Shown here: piece after piece, positions 27,629-37,700 of the stretch
Numbering within the stretch: the stretch's first letter is position 1
How the letters are laid out: each line of letters starts with the position of its first letter
Assembly: GCF_900129575.1 (NCBI RefSeq)
Contig: NZ_FQWE01000009.1
Span: forward strand, 62,001 to 126,000
Source: Flavobacterium segetis
GTDB taxonomy: Bacteria > Bacteroidota > Bacteroidia > Flavobacteriales > Flavobacteriaceae
Reading direction: 5' to 3'
DNA: 64,000 bases
The notes under the pieces: generated by a model
Told to the model about the DNA's origin: nothing
Databases searched by the model: none
What the model saw: only the letters and a program-made list of their open reading frames with translations
Translations under genes and position numbers: made by a program

Positions 27629-29152
27629 TTAATACTTAGCTGAAACTCCTTCTTTTGGTAGTGAATTTTTTATAAACTCTCTAATGTCTTCATTTGCGGT
27701 TTCTAAATCTTGCTTTCTCAAATACATCATGTGTCCGCTTCTATAGCCTTTCCAACTCATTCTATCTTTTAATTTACCGCTTGGATCCATTTGCCACATG
27801 TTATATTTTGAATTAAAATAATCACAAGCACCATCATAATAACCGGATTGCACCATAACATTCAAAAATGGATTTTGAGCCATTGCTTGACGTAAATTTT
27901 CACCGGTAGAATCATTTGATCTATCCCATGGATTTACAGGACCAAACATATTGTATTTAAAATCAGTTTTATAATTTAGATTATTGCGCATGTACAAGTT
28001 AATCGCAGGTGTAAACGAATGCAGCCATGAGGTCAATTCAGCATTAAAATCAGGTCGATCCCCAGCATCCTTTTTATCAATTCCTTTGTAACGCGAATCC
28101 AAGCGTCCGACTGTAAAACCTTGATCACGCAATAATTCCTTCCAGAAATAATTTAAAGGAATATCTAGATTATTTTGCAACACCACTTTTTCAGAAATAC
28201 CAGAGTATCGTGCAATTTTTGCAGCAATTTCTTTTCTTTTTTGTTCGTCAAGTGAACTGCCTTTGCTCAATGATGGCAGCAATTCATTCATTGTGAAATT
28301 TTCTACTTCGGGAAGCATTTCGGTTAAGTCTTTATTTTGTAAATCGGGACTCAACATTTTATGATACCAAGCAGTAGCCGCAAAATACGGAAGTTTTAAG
28401 GCTGCTTCAGCAGCAACTCCACGAGTTATTCCTAAATCAGTGGGCGAAACTAAAATTACGCCATTTAAATACATCCACTGATTGTTTTGTAATTGTAAAG
28501 CAAGACCAGATACTCGCGTTGTACCATAGCTTTCACCAATTAAATATTTTGGAGATGCCCAGCGATTGGTTCGAGTTACAAAACTGCCAATCCAATCTGC
28601 TAAATATTTTATATCGGCATTTGTTCCAAAAAACTTTGTTTTAGGCACATCTTTGCTTGTTGCTCTTGAGTACGCTGTATTAACAGGATTTACAAAAACA
28701 ACATCTGCAACATCTAATATAGAATAAGGATTTTCTTTGATGCTATATGGTTGCAAAGGATATCCTTCATCATCTATGTTTATTAAACTAGGTCCTGTAT
28801 ATGCAATTTGCATCCAAACCGAAGCTGATCCTGGTCCACCATTAAATGAAATTACTAGAGGTCTTGCCGCTCGATCTTTAATATTGGATCGCTCGTAATA
28901 CGTGTAAAATAACCCCGCAATAGCTTTTCCATCTTCGTCCCAAACAGGCATTGTCCCAGTTGTTGCTTTATAAGCAATTTTTTGACCTTTAATCGTAGTG
29001 GTATGTTCAGTAATTATACTTTGATCAGGATTAAATAATAGGTTAGAAGCAGAATCAGTTTCCTTTGTATCAGTTTTGGAATTTTTATCCTCTTGAGCTT
29101 GGACAGTTGTCACCGCTACAGTTAGCAGTAAAAGACATAGAAATTTTTTCAT
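27629..29152 (-). CDS. Exported serine carboxypeptidase, S10 family
   Basis: This 507-residue protein has a signal peptide (MKKFLCLLLLTVAVTTVQAQE). The S10 alpha/beta-hydrolase motifs are present: ISFNGGPGSASVW forms the oxyanion region, IGESYGTTRVSG holds nucleophile Ser208, an Asp lies in VQSGYYDGACDYF, and the catalytic His in YRSGHMMYLR near the C-terminus. It should remove C-terminal residues from peptides in the periplasm or outside the cell. Most S10 enzymes are eukaryotic vacuolar proteins; a bacterial subgroup of about 500 residues is common in Bacteroidetes and Proteobacteria. It is a single-gene unit. The upstream gap 29153-29570 shows only AT-rich sequence with no gene. Confidence 0.9.
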   Translation of the reverse strand: MKKFLCLLLLTVAVTTVQAQEDKNSKTDTKETDSASNLLFNPDQSIITEHTTTIKGQKIAYKATTGTMPVWDEDGKAIAGLFYTYYERSNIKDRAARPLVISFNGGPGSASVWMQIAYTGPSLINIDDEGYPLQPYSIKENPYSILDVADVVFVNPVNTAYSRATSKDVPKTKFFGTNADIKYLADWIGSFVTRTNRWASPKYLIGESYGTTRVSGLALQLQNNQWMYLNGVILVSPTDLGITRGVAAEAALKLPYFAATAWYHKMLSPDLQNKDLTEMLPEVENFTMNELLPSLSKGSSLDEQKRKEIAAKIARYSGISEKVVLQNNLDIPLNYFWKELLRDQGFTVGRLDSRYKGIDKKDAGDRPDFNAELTSWLHSFTPAINLYMRNNLNYKTDFKYNMFGPVNPWDRSNDSTGENLRQAMAQNPFLNVMVQSGYYDGACDYFNSKYNMWQMDPSGKLKDRMSWKGYRSGHMMYLRKQDLETANEDIREFIKNSLPKEGVSAKY

Positions 29153-29570
29153 TAATCAATTTTTAAATGGATAGTTATTAGCGATACTAAAGTATTGTTT
29201 TTTCAACTAATAACAAAAAAAGACGGAAACGTATTTAGAATTAATAAATTTATCATCTATTTGATAGGTTTACAAAGTTATTTCTTAAACAACATAAATT
29301 TTTTAATTTTATCGTTAGTCTAAAGGTGAGACCGTTTAAGATCATTTTTTACACAGAGCCTGAGCAAGTTTAAATATATTCGTGTAATTTGAATTTGGAT
29401 TTTAATGCTACATTTTTTTTTGTAAACGAATTACCGCTCTATTTTATAAATAATTATTGAAAATTTTTTAATTTAAAATGTCCATTTTAGGTAATCTTAT
29501 TTATCTTTTACTTTAAACAAGAAATAGAATTCATTTAAAAAATGTATTTTTAAAAAAAACTATCATAGTT
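29153..29570. other. Divergent intergenic region, no gene seen
   Basis: This 418-base AT-rich region separates the divergent S10 peptidase and nnrD genes and must contain both promoters. I found no structured RNA, repeat or convincing short frame. Confidence 0.6.
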
Positions 29571-30425
29571 ATGGAGTCAACAATAATTGATCAAAAAGAA
29601 ATAGTAAAGCGCTATAAAACGATTGATGAGCATACGCACAAAGGTATTCAAGGACATGCATTATTCATTGGCGGAAGTTATGGAAAAATAGGATCTGTAT
29701 GTTTGTCATCTAAAGCTGCTTTAAGAACAGGTTGTGGACTAGTAACTACTTTCATACCAAAATGCGGTTATGAAATTCTACAAGCCACCATTCCTGAAGT
29801 GATGGTTTTATGCGATGCTGAAGATAAATATATTACTGAAATCAATTTTGATATCGAGCCAAATGCCATTGGAATAGGACCAGGGTTAGGGCAGGAGATT
29901 TTTACGCAAAATGCTTTTCATCAATTTCTAAAATCTAATAATAAACCACTTGTTATTGATGCAGATGCGTTAAACATTTTATCAATTAATAAATCATGGC
30001 TTGAGTTATTACAACCTAAAACAATTTTAACGCCGCACCTAAAAGAACTGGAAAGATTAATAGGTAAATGGAAAACTGAGGAAGAAAAATTTGAAAAGAC
30101 ACGTGTCTTTTCTAAACAATATCATTTGATTATCGTAATGAAAGGTGCGCCAACATACATTGTAGATAGTGATACGGTGTATAAAAATAGTACCGGAAAT
30201 CCAGCACTTGCAACAGCAGGAAGTGGCGATGTTTTAACGGGAATGATATCGAGTTTATTAGCGCAATCTTATAATGCCATTGATGCGGCAATTATTGGAG
30301 TTTATCTTCATGGGCTGACCGCTGATATTGCGTTGCCAAAGACGGGTTATCAGTCTTTTATTGCATCTGATATTATCAAAAACATAGGAAAAGCATACTT
30401 GACATTAGAAAGAAACAGCAAATAA
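29571..30425 (+). CDS. nnrD: ADP/ATP-dependent NAD(P)H-hydrate dehydratase
   Basis: This 284-residue protein has the ribokinase-like fold of the YjeF C-terminal domain (CARKD): a start with [36 protein letters not shown], then [52 protein letters not shown] and [24 protein letters not shown] with the catalytic Asp in GSGD. It dehydrates the hydrated, damaged S-form of NADH and NADPH. The N-terminal epimerase domain (NnrE) that often precedes it in a fused protein is absent here, so the epimerase must be encoded elsewhere. It is followed by the HipA-like kinase gene after 74 bases. Confidence 0.93.
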   Translation: MESTIIDQKEIVKRYKTIDEHTHKGIQGHALFIGGSYGKIGSVCLSSKAALRTGCGLVTTFIPKCGYEILQATIPEVMVLCDAEDKYITEINFDIEPNAIGIGPGLGQEIFTQNAFHQFLKSNNKPLVIDADALNILSINKSWLELLQPKTILTPHLKELERLIGKWKTEEEKFEKTRVFSKQYHLIIVMKGAPTYIVDSDTVYKNSTGNPALATAGSGDVLTGMISSLLAQSYNAIDAAIIGVYLHGLTADIALPKTGYQSFIASDIIKNIGKAYLTLERNSK

Positions 30426-30499
30426 CACAACATCATGCAAAGTAGTTGTAGTTATTTGTAATTTTGTAAGGGCTAAAAAGGCTTATTTAAATTTACAAT

Positions 30500-31294
30500 A
30501 TGGAAAACAAACCCCATCTAAGAACTGTAAATGTTACTCGATATATCATTCCATTGCGCGAAGGTGGTTCACTTCCAGCTTTGGCAGAAGCCGACGATGA
30601 TTTTAAATATGTTTTAAAATTTAAAGGAGCCGGTCACGGTGTTAAAGCGTTGATAGCTGAATTAATTGGTGGAGAAATTGCGCGAGTCATAAAGTTGAAA
30701 ATGCCCGAACTTGTTTTTGCAAATCTCGACGAAGCTTTTGGACGCACTGAAGCGGATGAGGAAATTCAAGATTTGCTGCAAGGCAGTCAAGGGCTTAATT
30801 TAGCTTTACATTATTTATCTGGAGCTATTAATTATGATCCCGTGGTAACTGTTGTAGATGCAAAATTAGCTTCACAAATTGTTTGGTTAGATGCGTACAT
30901 AACTAACGTAGATCGAACTTTTAGAAATACAAATATGTTAATGTGGCATAAGGAATTATGGCTTATAGATCATGGAGCTTGTTTATATTTTCATCATTCA
31001 TGGAACAATTGGGAAAAACACGCTCAAAGTCCTTTTGCGTTAATAAAAGATCATGTTTTGTTGCCTCAAGCTTCGCTTTTAGAAGAGGTTGACGCGGAGT
31101 TCAAAGCTATTTTGTCGCTGGAAGTATTGCAATCAATTGTTAATTTAATTCCGGAACAATGGCTTATTTGGGAAGATAGTGAAGACACTCCCGAAGTTAT
31201 TAGAAATGTCTATCTACAATTTTTATCCACAAGACTAAATTATTCTGAAATTTTTATAAATGAAGCTCAAAATGCAAGGAAAACACTTATATGA
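30500..31294 (+). CDS. HipA-like kinase (HipA_2 family)
   Basis: This 264-residue protein shows the reduced HipA-like kinase pattern: DDFKYVLKFKGAGHGVKALIAELIGGEIARVIKLKMPE forms the N-lobe with a probable ATP-contacting Lys, WLDAYITNVDRTFRNTNMLM supplies the catalytic Asp and metal-binding Asn, and LWLIDHGACLYF replaces the DFG segment. It is much shorter than toxin HipA (about 440 residues) and lacks the HipA N-terminal subdomain. No HipB-like helix-turn-helix protein is encoded nearby. The DUF3037 gene overlaps its 3' end, a recurring pairing for this family. A -7 box TAATTTTG lies at 30459-30466. Kinase activity is likely; the target is unknown. Confidence 0.85.
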   Translation: MENKPHLRTVNVTRYIIPLREGGSLPALAEADDDFKYVLKFKGAGHGVKALIAELIGGEIARVIKLKMPELVFANLDEAFGRTEADEEIQDLLQGSQGLNLALHYLSGAINYDPVVTVVDAKLASQIVWLDAYITNVDRTFRNTNMLMWHKELWLIDHGACLYFHHSWNNWEKHAQSPFALIKDHVLLPQASLLEEVDAEFKAILSLEVLQSIVNLIPEQWLIWEDSEDTPEVIRNVYLQFLSTRLNYSEIFINEAQNARKTLI

Positions 31295-31655
31295 GTATGC
31301 GGTAATCCGTGTTGTACCTAAGGTAGAACGCGAAGAATTCCTCAATGTAGGTATTATCATTTTTTGCAAACAAGCGAAGTTTATAAAAGTTATTTGTTTT
31401 ATTAACGAAGCTAAAATCCAGCTTTTTGCAGCCGATCTCGATTGTGAACAATTGCAATCAAATTTGCTGGCTTTTGAAAAAGTGGCTCATGGAGAAAAGT
31501 CAGCAGGCCCAATTGCGCAGTTCGATATTTCGTCGCGTTTCAGGTGGTTAACAGCGCTCCGAAGTTCAACAATTCAAACTTCAAGACCTCACCCTGGAAT
31601 GTGTGACGACTTAGAAAAAACGGCTCAAAGATTATTAGAAGAAATGGTTTTATAA
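31272..31655 (+). CDS. DUF3037 family protein, partner of the HipA-like kinase
   Basis: The likely start is the ATG at 31272 (MQGKHLYEYAVIRVVPKVE), giving 127 residues; an ATG at 31260 adds four residues. Either start overlaps the 3' end of the kinase gene, so translation is coupled. The family pattern is clear: YEYAVIRVVPKVEREEFLNVGIIIFC at the start, and GPIAQFDISSRFRWLTALRSSTIQTSRPHPGMCDD toward the end. The function of DUF3037 is unknown. Overlap with a HipA-like kinase suggests it is a substrate, inhibitor or regulator of it. A candidate terminator follows at 31786-31833. Confidence 0.85.
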   Translation: MQGKHLYEYAVIRVVPKVEREEFLNVGIIIFCKQAKFIKVICFINEAKIQLFAADLDCEQLQSNLLAFEKVAHGEKSAGPIAQFDISSRFRWLTALRSSTIQTSRPHPGMCDDLEKTAQRLLEEMVL

Positions 31656-31785
31656 TAGAGTTCAAATTTTTTTTAAATACTGACTTAAATTAGCGTTTTT
31701 TATAAAATTATTTTGCTGTATTTTCTGTAGTATATATTGCGCATCGCTTATTTACATTTTTAGATTTTGTTATAATACTAAATCT

Positions 31786-31833
31786 AATCCGTTACTGGTG
31801 CTTATCTACAATAATTACTGGCAACGGATTTTT
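31786..31833 (+). terminator. Candidate terminator of the HipA-like kinase operon
   Basis: AATCCGTT (31786-31793) pairs with AACGGATT (31823-31830), followed by T (to 31833). The loop is long (29 bases), which lowers confidence. Confidence 0.5.
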
Positions 31834-31922
31834 ATTAAATTTAGAATAAAAAACTTTTAATAAATAGCAAATATCATCATCTATAATTTTTTTAAATGTC
31901 ACAGTTTACTTTTCTATCATAT

Positions 31923-33248
31923 TTAAATTTCTTGTTCAATCTCTGATATTTTTTCTACTTGTTGTGAAATATTTATAAATTGGAGCACAGCCCAAGCTAA
32001 AGCGATAAATGCGCCAAAGAATATGAAAGTGTTATTCCAATCAAAATTGTCTTTTATTGGACCAATTAAAAATGCTCCGGCAATAGATCCTACAGCACCC
32101 ATAGTCATAAATATTGTAAATTGACTTGCAGATATGTTTTTAGAACAGCATTGCATTGCTATCGCAAATACACCAATTTTTGCAAAGGCGTTAATCAGCC
32201 TGTACACAATAATAAAACCATTAAGCATCTCGCTATCCTGCCAGTATTTAGTTCCATAATGTAATGCTACCACAAGCATTATAATCAGAAAAAAATAAAT
32301 ATTGATCATAAGTTTCTTTCCAAATTTTTCTATCAAATAACCACCTGCTAACATTCCCATAATTCCACCAATTAAATCAGCTGTGGCAAATGTTTGCGAG
32401 TAGTGTAAATTAGTCCACCCAGTAATTTTTACCGCAAAAATGGGAAGTAAATGTTCAAAAAAGTTGTAAGCTCCTTGAGTTATAAATAATAGAATAACCA
32501 CTAACAATGAATTTCGCAATCTAAATACTTTGTACAATGCTGTAAGAATTACTTTCCAATCTGATATTTGTAAATCTTTTGAAATTTCAGAGGCTTTACC
32601 AGCTGTAAACGGAAATATTTTTTCTCCTTTTTGTTCTCTCAGTACTATTGGAACAATTGTAATAACTGCCACTAATGCAAACAAAGTTAACATTGATGCT
32701 TCAAAACTATATTCATTCAAAATCCAACTGCATAGTACCAATGATAATGAACTTCCTACCATCCTTGAACCTTGCATATAGCCATTGGCTCTTGCTTGTT
32801 GCTCAGGAGGTACGACATCAACAGCCATTGCGTCTCCCGCAGCATCTTGCATGGCCCCAAATGTTGATACTAAAAAAGCGGCAATCATAAATGTATTTAG
32901 ATTATTCAAAGGATCGGGTACAAAGGCAAATCCAATTATACTTAACATTAGACCCAAATGACTGAGTAAAACCCAAGGTCTTTTTCTTCCCATTGGTAGA
33001 TAGGTGTATCTATCCATTAAGGGTGCAATAATAAATTTGAATGTCCAAGGTAAAGAGCAAGCCACTGCAAAGCTTCCTATTTCGCTAGGAGATTTACCTT
33101 GCATTGCCATCCAAGCGGGTATGCCTACAAATAGCATTCCTTGTGCAAGACCCTCGGCAAAATATAAAGCTGAAAAATTGAAATATCTTAAGAACGCACT
33201 CTCCGAGAGTGTAGGTAAATTATCTATTTTAGGCATAAAATGTATCAA
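31923..33248 (-). CDS. AmpG-like MFS permease
   Basis: This 441-residue membrane protein has about twelve helices. The N-terminal half matches AmpG/PAT-type permeases: FNFSALYFAEGLAQGMLFVGIPAWMAMQG, PWTFKFIIAPLMDRY followed by the loop LPMGRKRPWVLLSHLGLML, FGAMQDAAGDAMAVDVVPPEQQARANGYMQGSRMVG. AmpG imports GlcNAc-anhydroMurNAc peptides from the periplasm. A start at the second Met (MPKIDNLPTLSES) is possible. It follows susD by only 20 bases, so SusC, SusD and this permease form an outer-to-inner membrane import route. That the cargo is a muropeptide is inference, since AmpG relatives also serve other solutes. Confidence 0.83.
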   Translation of the reverse strand: MIHFMPKIDNLPTLSESAFLRYFNFSALYFAEGLAQGMLFVGIPAWMAMQGKSPSEIGSFAVACSLPWTFKFIIAPLMDRYTYLPMGRKRPWVLLSHLGLMLSIIGFAFVPDPLNNLNTFMIAAFLVSTFGAMQDAAGDAMAVDVVPPEQQARANGYMQGSRMVGSSLSLVLCSWILNEYSFEASMLTLFALVAVITIVPIVLREQKGEKIFPFTAGKASEISKDLQISDWKVILTALYKVFRLRNSLLVVILLFITQGAYNFFEHLLPIFAVKITGWTNLHYSQTFATADLIGGIMGMLAGGYLIEKFGKKLMINIYFFLIIMLVVALHYGTKYWQDSEMLNGFIIVYRLINAFAKIGVFAIAMQCCSKNISASQFTIFMTMGAVGSIAGAFLIGPIKDNFDWNNTFIFFGAFIALAWAVLQFINISQQVEKISEIEQEI

Positions 33249-33268
33249 AAATGAATTTTAAATGGTAA

Positions 33269-34705
33269 TTAGAGCTTTGGAAAAATTGAAACTTCAGAAA
33301 ATTGAGTTGGAATAGGTTTCGGTACATTTGGATTAGTATTAATTTCCTGCTGTGGATATATAAAACGTTGTGGTTTTACTGTTCCAGTTGCTAAGTTTAT
33401 AGGTAATTGAACTACAGGCAAGGCGGAGGCTAATCGGCGGTAATCGTTAAAAGCTTCATATTGCATTAAGAAAATTATATAACGTTGGCTAATAATTTCA
33501 TATAGTAATGCTTTCTGTTCTGTTGGTAAATTAGTAGGATTTGCTAAACCAGAAAAATTAAAATCTTCTAAAACGTAAGCATCATATTTTCTATTTATCG
33601 TTGAAAAAGTTTTTCCATTTAAATATCCTGTTGCTAAAGTAGCTCTAACCTTATTTAAGGCAGTCAACGCATCATCAAGATTTCCAAGTCTAGCTTGTGA
33701 TTCAGCAGCGATTAATTGATTTTCATAAAATGTAATTATTGGATGAGGTGCGTCAGCTGTAAAAGCTCCATCGGCTGTGTTTGGATCTAAATTATTAGGC
33801 GCTGTAATACCTACCTTGATGTAATGATTGTATAATGCGGTTTCATTTGTTTTGGAATTAAATGAATTGATTCGGCTCTGCATTAATGTCTTTAAAAAGC
33901 TATTTTCAAAACCAGTATCTCCCGCGCGGCTAACTCTAAAAAAATCATAGTTCTGATTCGTGTTTTGACCTTGGCTAGTTCCATGCGGAATTAATCCATC
34001 AGCAGCTGAATTTTGAATTCCAAAATTGGCACTCGCTATTGCCTGCGGATAGTTCTTTGTGTGCAAATACAACCTAGCTTTTAAGGTATTGGCTAAAGCT
34101 TTCCATTTATTTACATTTCCTTGATAAATGAAATCATTTGCTCCAAACGCTAATCCAGAAGGTTCCGATAAATTTACGATCGCCTTATCCAGAGTAATTT
34201 GCAATGCATTATAAACGTCGATTTGCTTATCAAAAATAGGAGTGGGGAATTTATCTCGGTCGAAAGCTTGGCTGTAAGGTACGTCTCCGTATAAGGATGT
34301 CGCTTTGGTTATAACTAACGCTTCTAATACTTGCCCAACACCTTTTGTCCATTTATCTCCAAGAACATCTGCTTTAATTTGGATCAGTCGCGCTTGGTTT
34401 CCTATGGGATACAGATTGTTCCAATTAAAAGTTTGGGAAGAAACAATATACTGACCAAAACCTAAATGTGCTCTAGATAAACCAGTCAATTCACCAGCCC
34501 ACATCGAGGCAATTCTTACATCGGTGTCTTCGTGAACAAAAGCTACCCCAAGGATTGTTCCTGATAATAATGTTTTAACATCAACATCTGTTACTGCATT
34601 AGGATTACTTTTAATGTCTTTATCATCAAATGAATCAGAGCAACTATTAAATGTATAAAGCATAAAAAGAGTAACAATAGGGAAAAATATACGAAAGTTT
34701 TTCAT
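33269..34705 (-). CDS. SusD/RagB family outer-membrane lipoprotein
   Basis: The ATG at 34705 gives a typical lipoprotein start (MKNFRIFFPIVTLFMLYTFNSCSDS) with the lipobox cysteine in NSC; an earlier in-frame ATG at 34804 would lie inside susC and bury the signal peptide. The 478-residue product has the SusD-like_2 layout: an N-terminal helical region, TPR-like helices (NKWKALANTLKARLYLHTKNYPQAIASAN, IAAESQARLGNLDDALTALNKVRA), and a C-terminal YEIISQRYIIFLMQYEAFNDYRRL segment. It should cap the SusC barrel and bind the ligand at the cell surface. It starts 16 bases after the susC stop and is followed by an AmpG-like permease. Confidence 0.93.
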   Translation of the reverse strand: MKNFRIFFPIVTLFMLYTFNSCSDSFDDKDIKSNPNAVTDVDVKTLLSGTILGVAFVHEDTDVRIASMWAGELTGLSRAHLGFGQYIVSSQTFNWNNLYPIGNQARLIQIKADVLGDKWTKGVGQVLEALVITKATSLYGDVPYSQAFDRDKFPTPIFDKQIDVYNALQITLDKAIVNLSEPSGLAFGANDFIYQGNVNKWKALANTLKARLYLHTKNYPQAIASANFGIQNSAADGLIPHGTSQGQNTNQNYDFFRVSRAGDTGFENSFLKTLMQSRINSFNSKTNETALYNHYIKVGITAPNNLDPNTADGAFTADAPHPIITFYENQLIAAESQARLGNLDDALTALNKVRATLATGYLNGKTFSTINRKYDAYVLEDFNFSGLANPTNLPTEQKALLYEIISQRYIIFLMQYEAFNDYRRLASALPVVQLPINLATGTVKPQRFIYPQQEINTNPNVPKPIPTQFSEVSIFPKL

Positions 34706-34721
34706 TTTTAATTTTCTAAAA

Positions 34722-37700
34722 TTAATATTTGACAAGAACGGTAAATAATAAAGATTTGGTACTAGGATTTGTAAACCAATCTTGACCTCTTGCAAGTCCT
34801 GCACCAGTTACATTTGATTCAGGATCAGTGCCACTGTATTTAGTCCAAAGGATTAAATTCCTTCCTGTAAGCGAAAAATTAATTTTGGATAATTGATTGC
34901 TTTTAAAAAATTTGACATTTTTTAAAGAATAAGATAAAGTAACTTCTCTAAGTCTAGAAGCACTTCCATCTTCAATAAATTGTTTGTAAGATGCTGTATT
35001 CGAAGCAGAGCCCCTCCCTTGATACCAAGCTTGATTTAATGCTACGGGTCCAGCGCCAAAATCTGTAATTTCACCTTGGAAAGTAGTTCCTGCAGCAATT
35101 GTTTTTCCACTAACATCTTTAATTCCACCAGTAGGTGCTGTAGCAGTATTTCCAACATCAGCGTGCGTTCCAAAAGCATATAATGAACCTCTAGTTCCGT
35201 TAAAAATATCATTTCCTTGAACCGTGTCAAACAGCATAAACAGTGCGAAGTCTTTATATGAAAATGTGCTTCCAATTCCTGCTCGCCATTCTGGATTGGG
35301 ATTTCCTATTACTTCTACACCTGTACCCGCTTGAGGAAAACCATTAGTGTCTAGAACATAGGAACCGCTATCGTTTTTTAAGAAATCAGTAGATAAGAAT
35401 ACGCCAAAAGGTTGTCCAACAACTAATGAGGCATTTGCTATAAAACTGTCTGGCAACGAATAAGAATTTGCACCTGCTAGAGAGATTACTTTATTTTTGT
35501 TTGTAGAAAAATTAGCTGAAATATTCCATTTAAAATCATTAATCTTTATGACATCTAAGTCCATTTCTAATTCAATTCCCTTATTTTCTAATTCGGCAGC
35601 GTTGCTATTATATGTTGTAAAACCTGTAGAAGCAGGTAAACTAATGGGTAGAATCACATCTTTAGTCTTGTTAAAATAGGCAGTTGCTGCAAAACTCACA
35701 CGGTTCTTAAAAAATCGAAAATCAACACCAACCTCTGTTTCCGTCTTTATTTCTGGTCTTAATGAATCATTTCCAGCTATTGTACTTTGAACATATCCAC
35801 CGTTGTAAATTGCACTAATACCTGACAATCCACTAGAGAAGCCATCGATATAATTCGCAGCATTAAAATTATTAAAATTCTGATAAGGTTGTGGTTGAAT
35901 ACCAACTTGTCCCCAAGTCAATCTTAGTTTTCCAAAATTAAAAAGAGACTGGTCATTAAAAAGTTCTAATTTGCTAAATTGCCATGCCAAGGCTGCAGAT
36001 GGAAAGAAGAAATTATTTTTAGTTTTATTACCAAATGTCGACGCAGCTTCATTTCTACCGGTTAAAGTTAAAAACAACATATCATAGGCTTCAAAATCAG
36101 CTTGTGCATAAAATCCGTAAGTAACATTTAATGAATTGAAATTACTGGCAGATAAATTAGTGCTAATCGCATTAGTTAAAATATCAGGTGCTGTTGGAAT
36201 AATAAAATTGGTAATACTACCTGTTAAACTTTCTCGTCGTCTACTGTTATAATTAAAACCTAATAATAAGGAACCATTAAAATCAGCACTGATCGTTTTT
36301 TTTGCAATTACAAATAGATCAGTGTTAAATTGTTTTTCCGTAACCCAATTTTTGGAAAGTAAACCTCTTGGAAAATTAGCTGAATTTCGTGCAAAACGTT
36401 CTAACCTATTGTCGTTATAATTATCAATGCCAACTCTAGCCGTTGTAGTTAACCAATCGACAGGAGTTAGATCTAGCTGTAGACTACCGACGATCCTGTC
36501 AACTTCACTCGAATTGTAATTGTTTGTGATATTCCAGTTAGGATTAGCGTAAATTGTATTCAAATCTTTTCCTAGCGGATTTCGGTACGAAACATGAGCA
36601 TTAGGAAATAATTGACCGCTTGGATCAGTATAAGTACCATTGTAAAAATTATTGTTGAAATCAGCAGGTGTTCTCAAACTACTTAGTAAAATTCCATCTG
36701 CATTATCACCTTCTTGCACTCTGTTAGAATTTATTTTAGTGTAACCAATATTAGCGGTAGCTGTAAACCAATTAGTAAGTTTATTGGTGACATTAAGTCG
36801 AACTGTTTTTCGCTCGTAATCACTTGCACTTCTTACCACTCCATCTTGATTTAGATTTCCAAAACTTAAAGCAAAAGTTGATTTTTCATTCCCACCACTA
36901 ATGTTAAAAGAATTGTCAACAAAATAGCCTGTTTGAAAAGCATCCTTTGTATGATCGAAGGTTGAAGTATCTCTCTTCCCGCCATGAGGATTTGCTGAAT
37001 TTCCTGCGGCAATTGTATATCTTAAAGATCCATCAGCAAGAGTTACGTAACCTTGGTATCCTGCAGCAGTTGGATTTGTTATATATTGATCTTCACCGCC
37101 TAATCGATCAGAAATAATATCTCCAAAACTAGCACGATTACTTTGATTATAAATACCGTCTGAACCTTGCCCATAACGTGTTTGTAGTTTATGAGATTTA
37201 TTTACCTGGTCAAACGAAACCGTAGATTTAAAAGAAATATCTATTTTCCCGCCTGTATTTTTACCTTTTTTAGTTGTGATAACTATTACTCCATTTGCAG
37301 CTCTAGATCCCCAAACCGCAGCAGCAGATGCACCTTTCAAAACTTCAACTCTCTCAATATCATCAGGATTTATATCATTAATTCGGGATTGTTGAATAAT
37401 TCCATTGCTTTTTGCAGCTCCTATATTATCACTAGAGTTACTTACAGGTATTCCATCAATAATAAAAAGAGGTTGTGCATTTCCACTAATTGTGTTTTGT
37501 CCTCTAATTTGAATATATGATCCTGCTCCAGGATCACCGCCATTTCTTGAAACTATAACCCCAGAAACCTTTCCGCTTAAACCATTCAATACTCCTGTTT
37601 CTCCTGATTTTGCAATAGTGTTCCCCTTTAGTGAAGTTACTGATGAGGCAAACTTATCCCTTTCTCCTTTAACTCCTAAAGCAGTTATTACCACATTATC

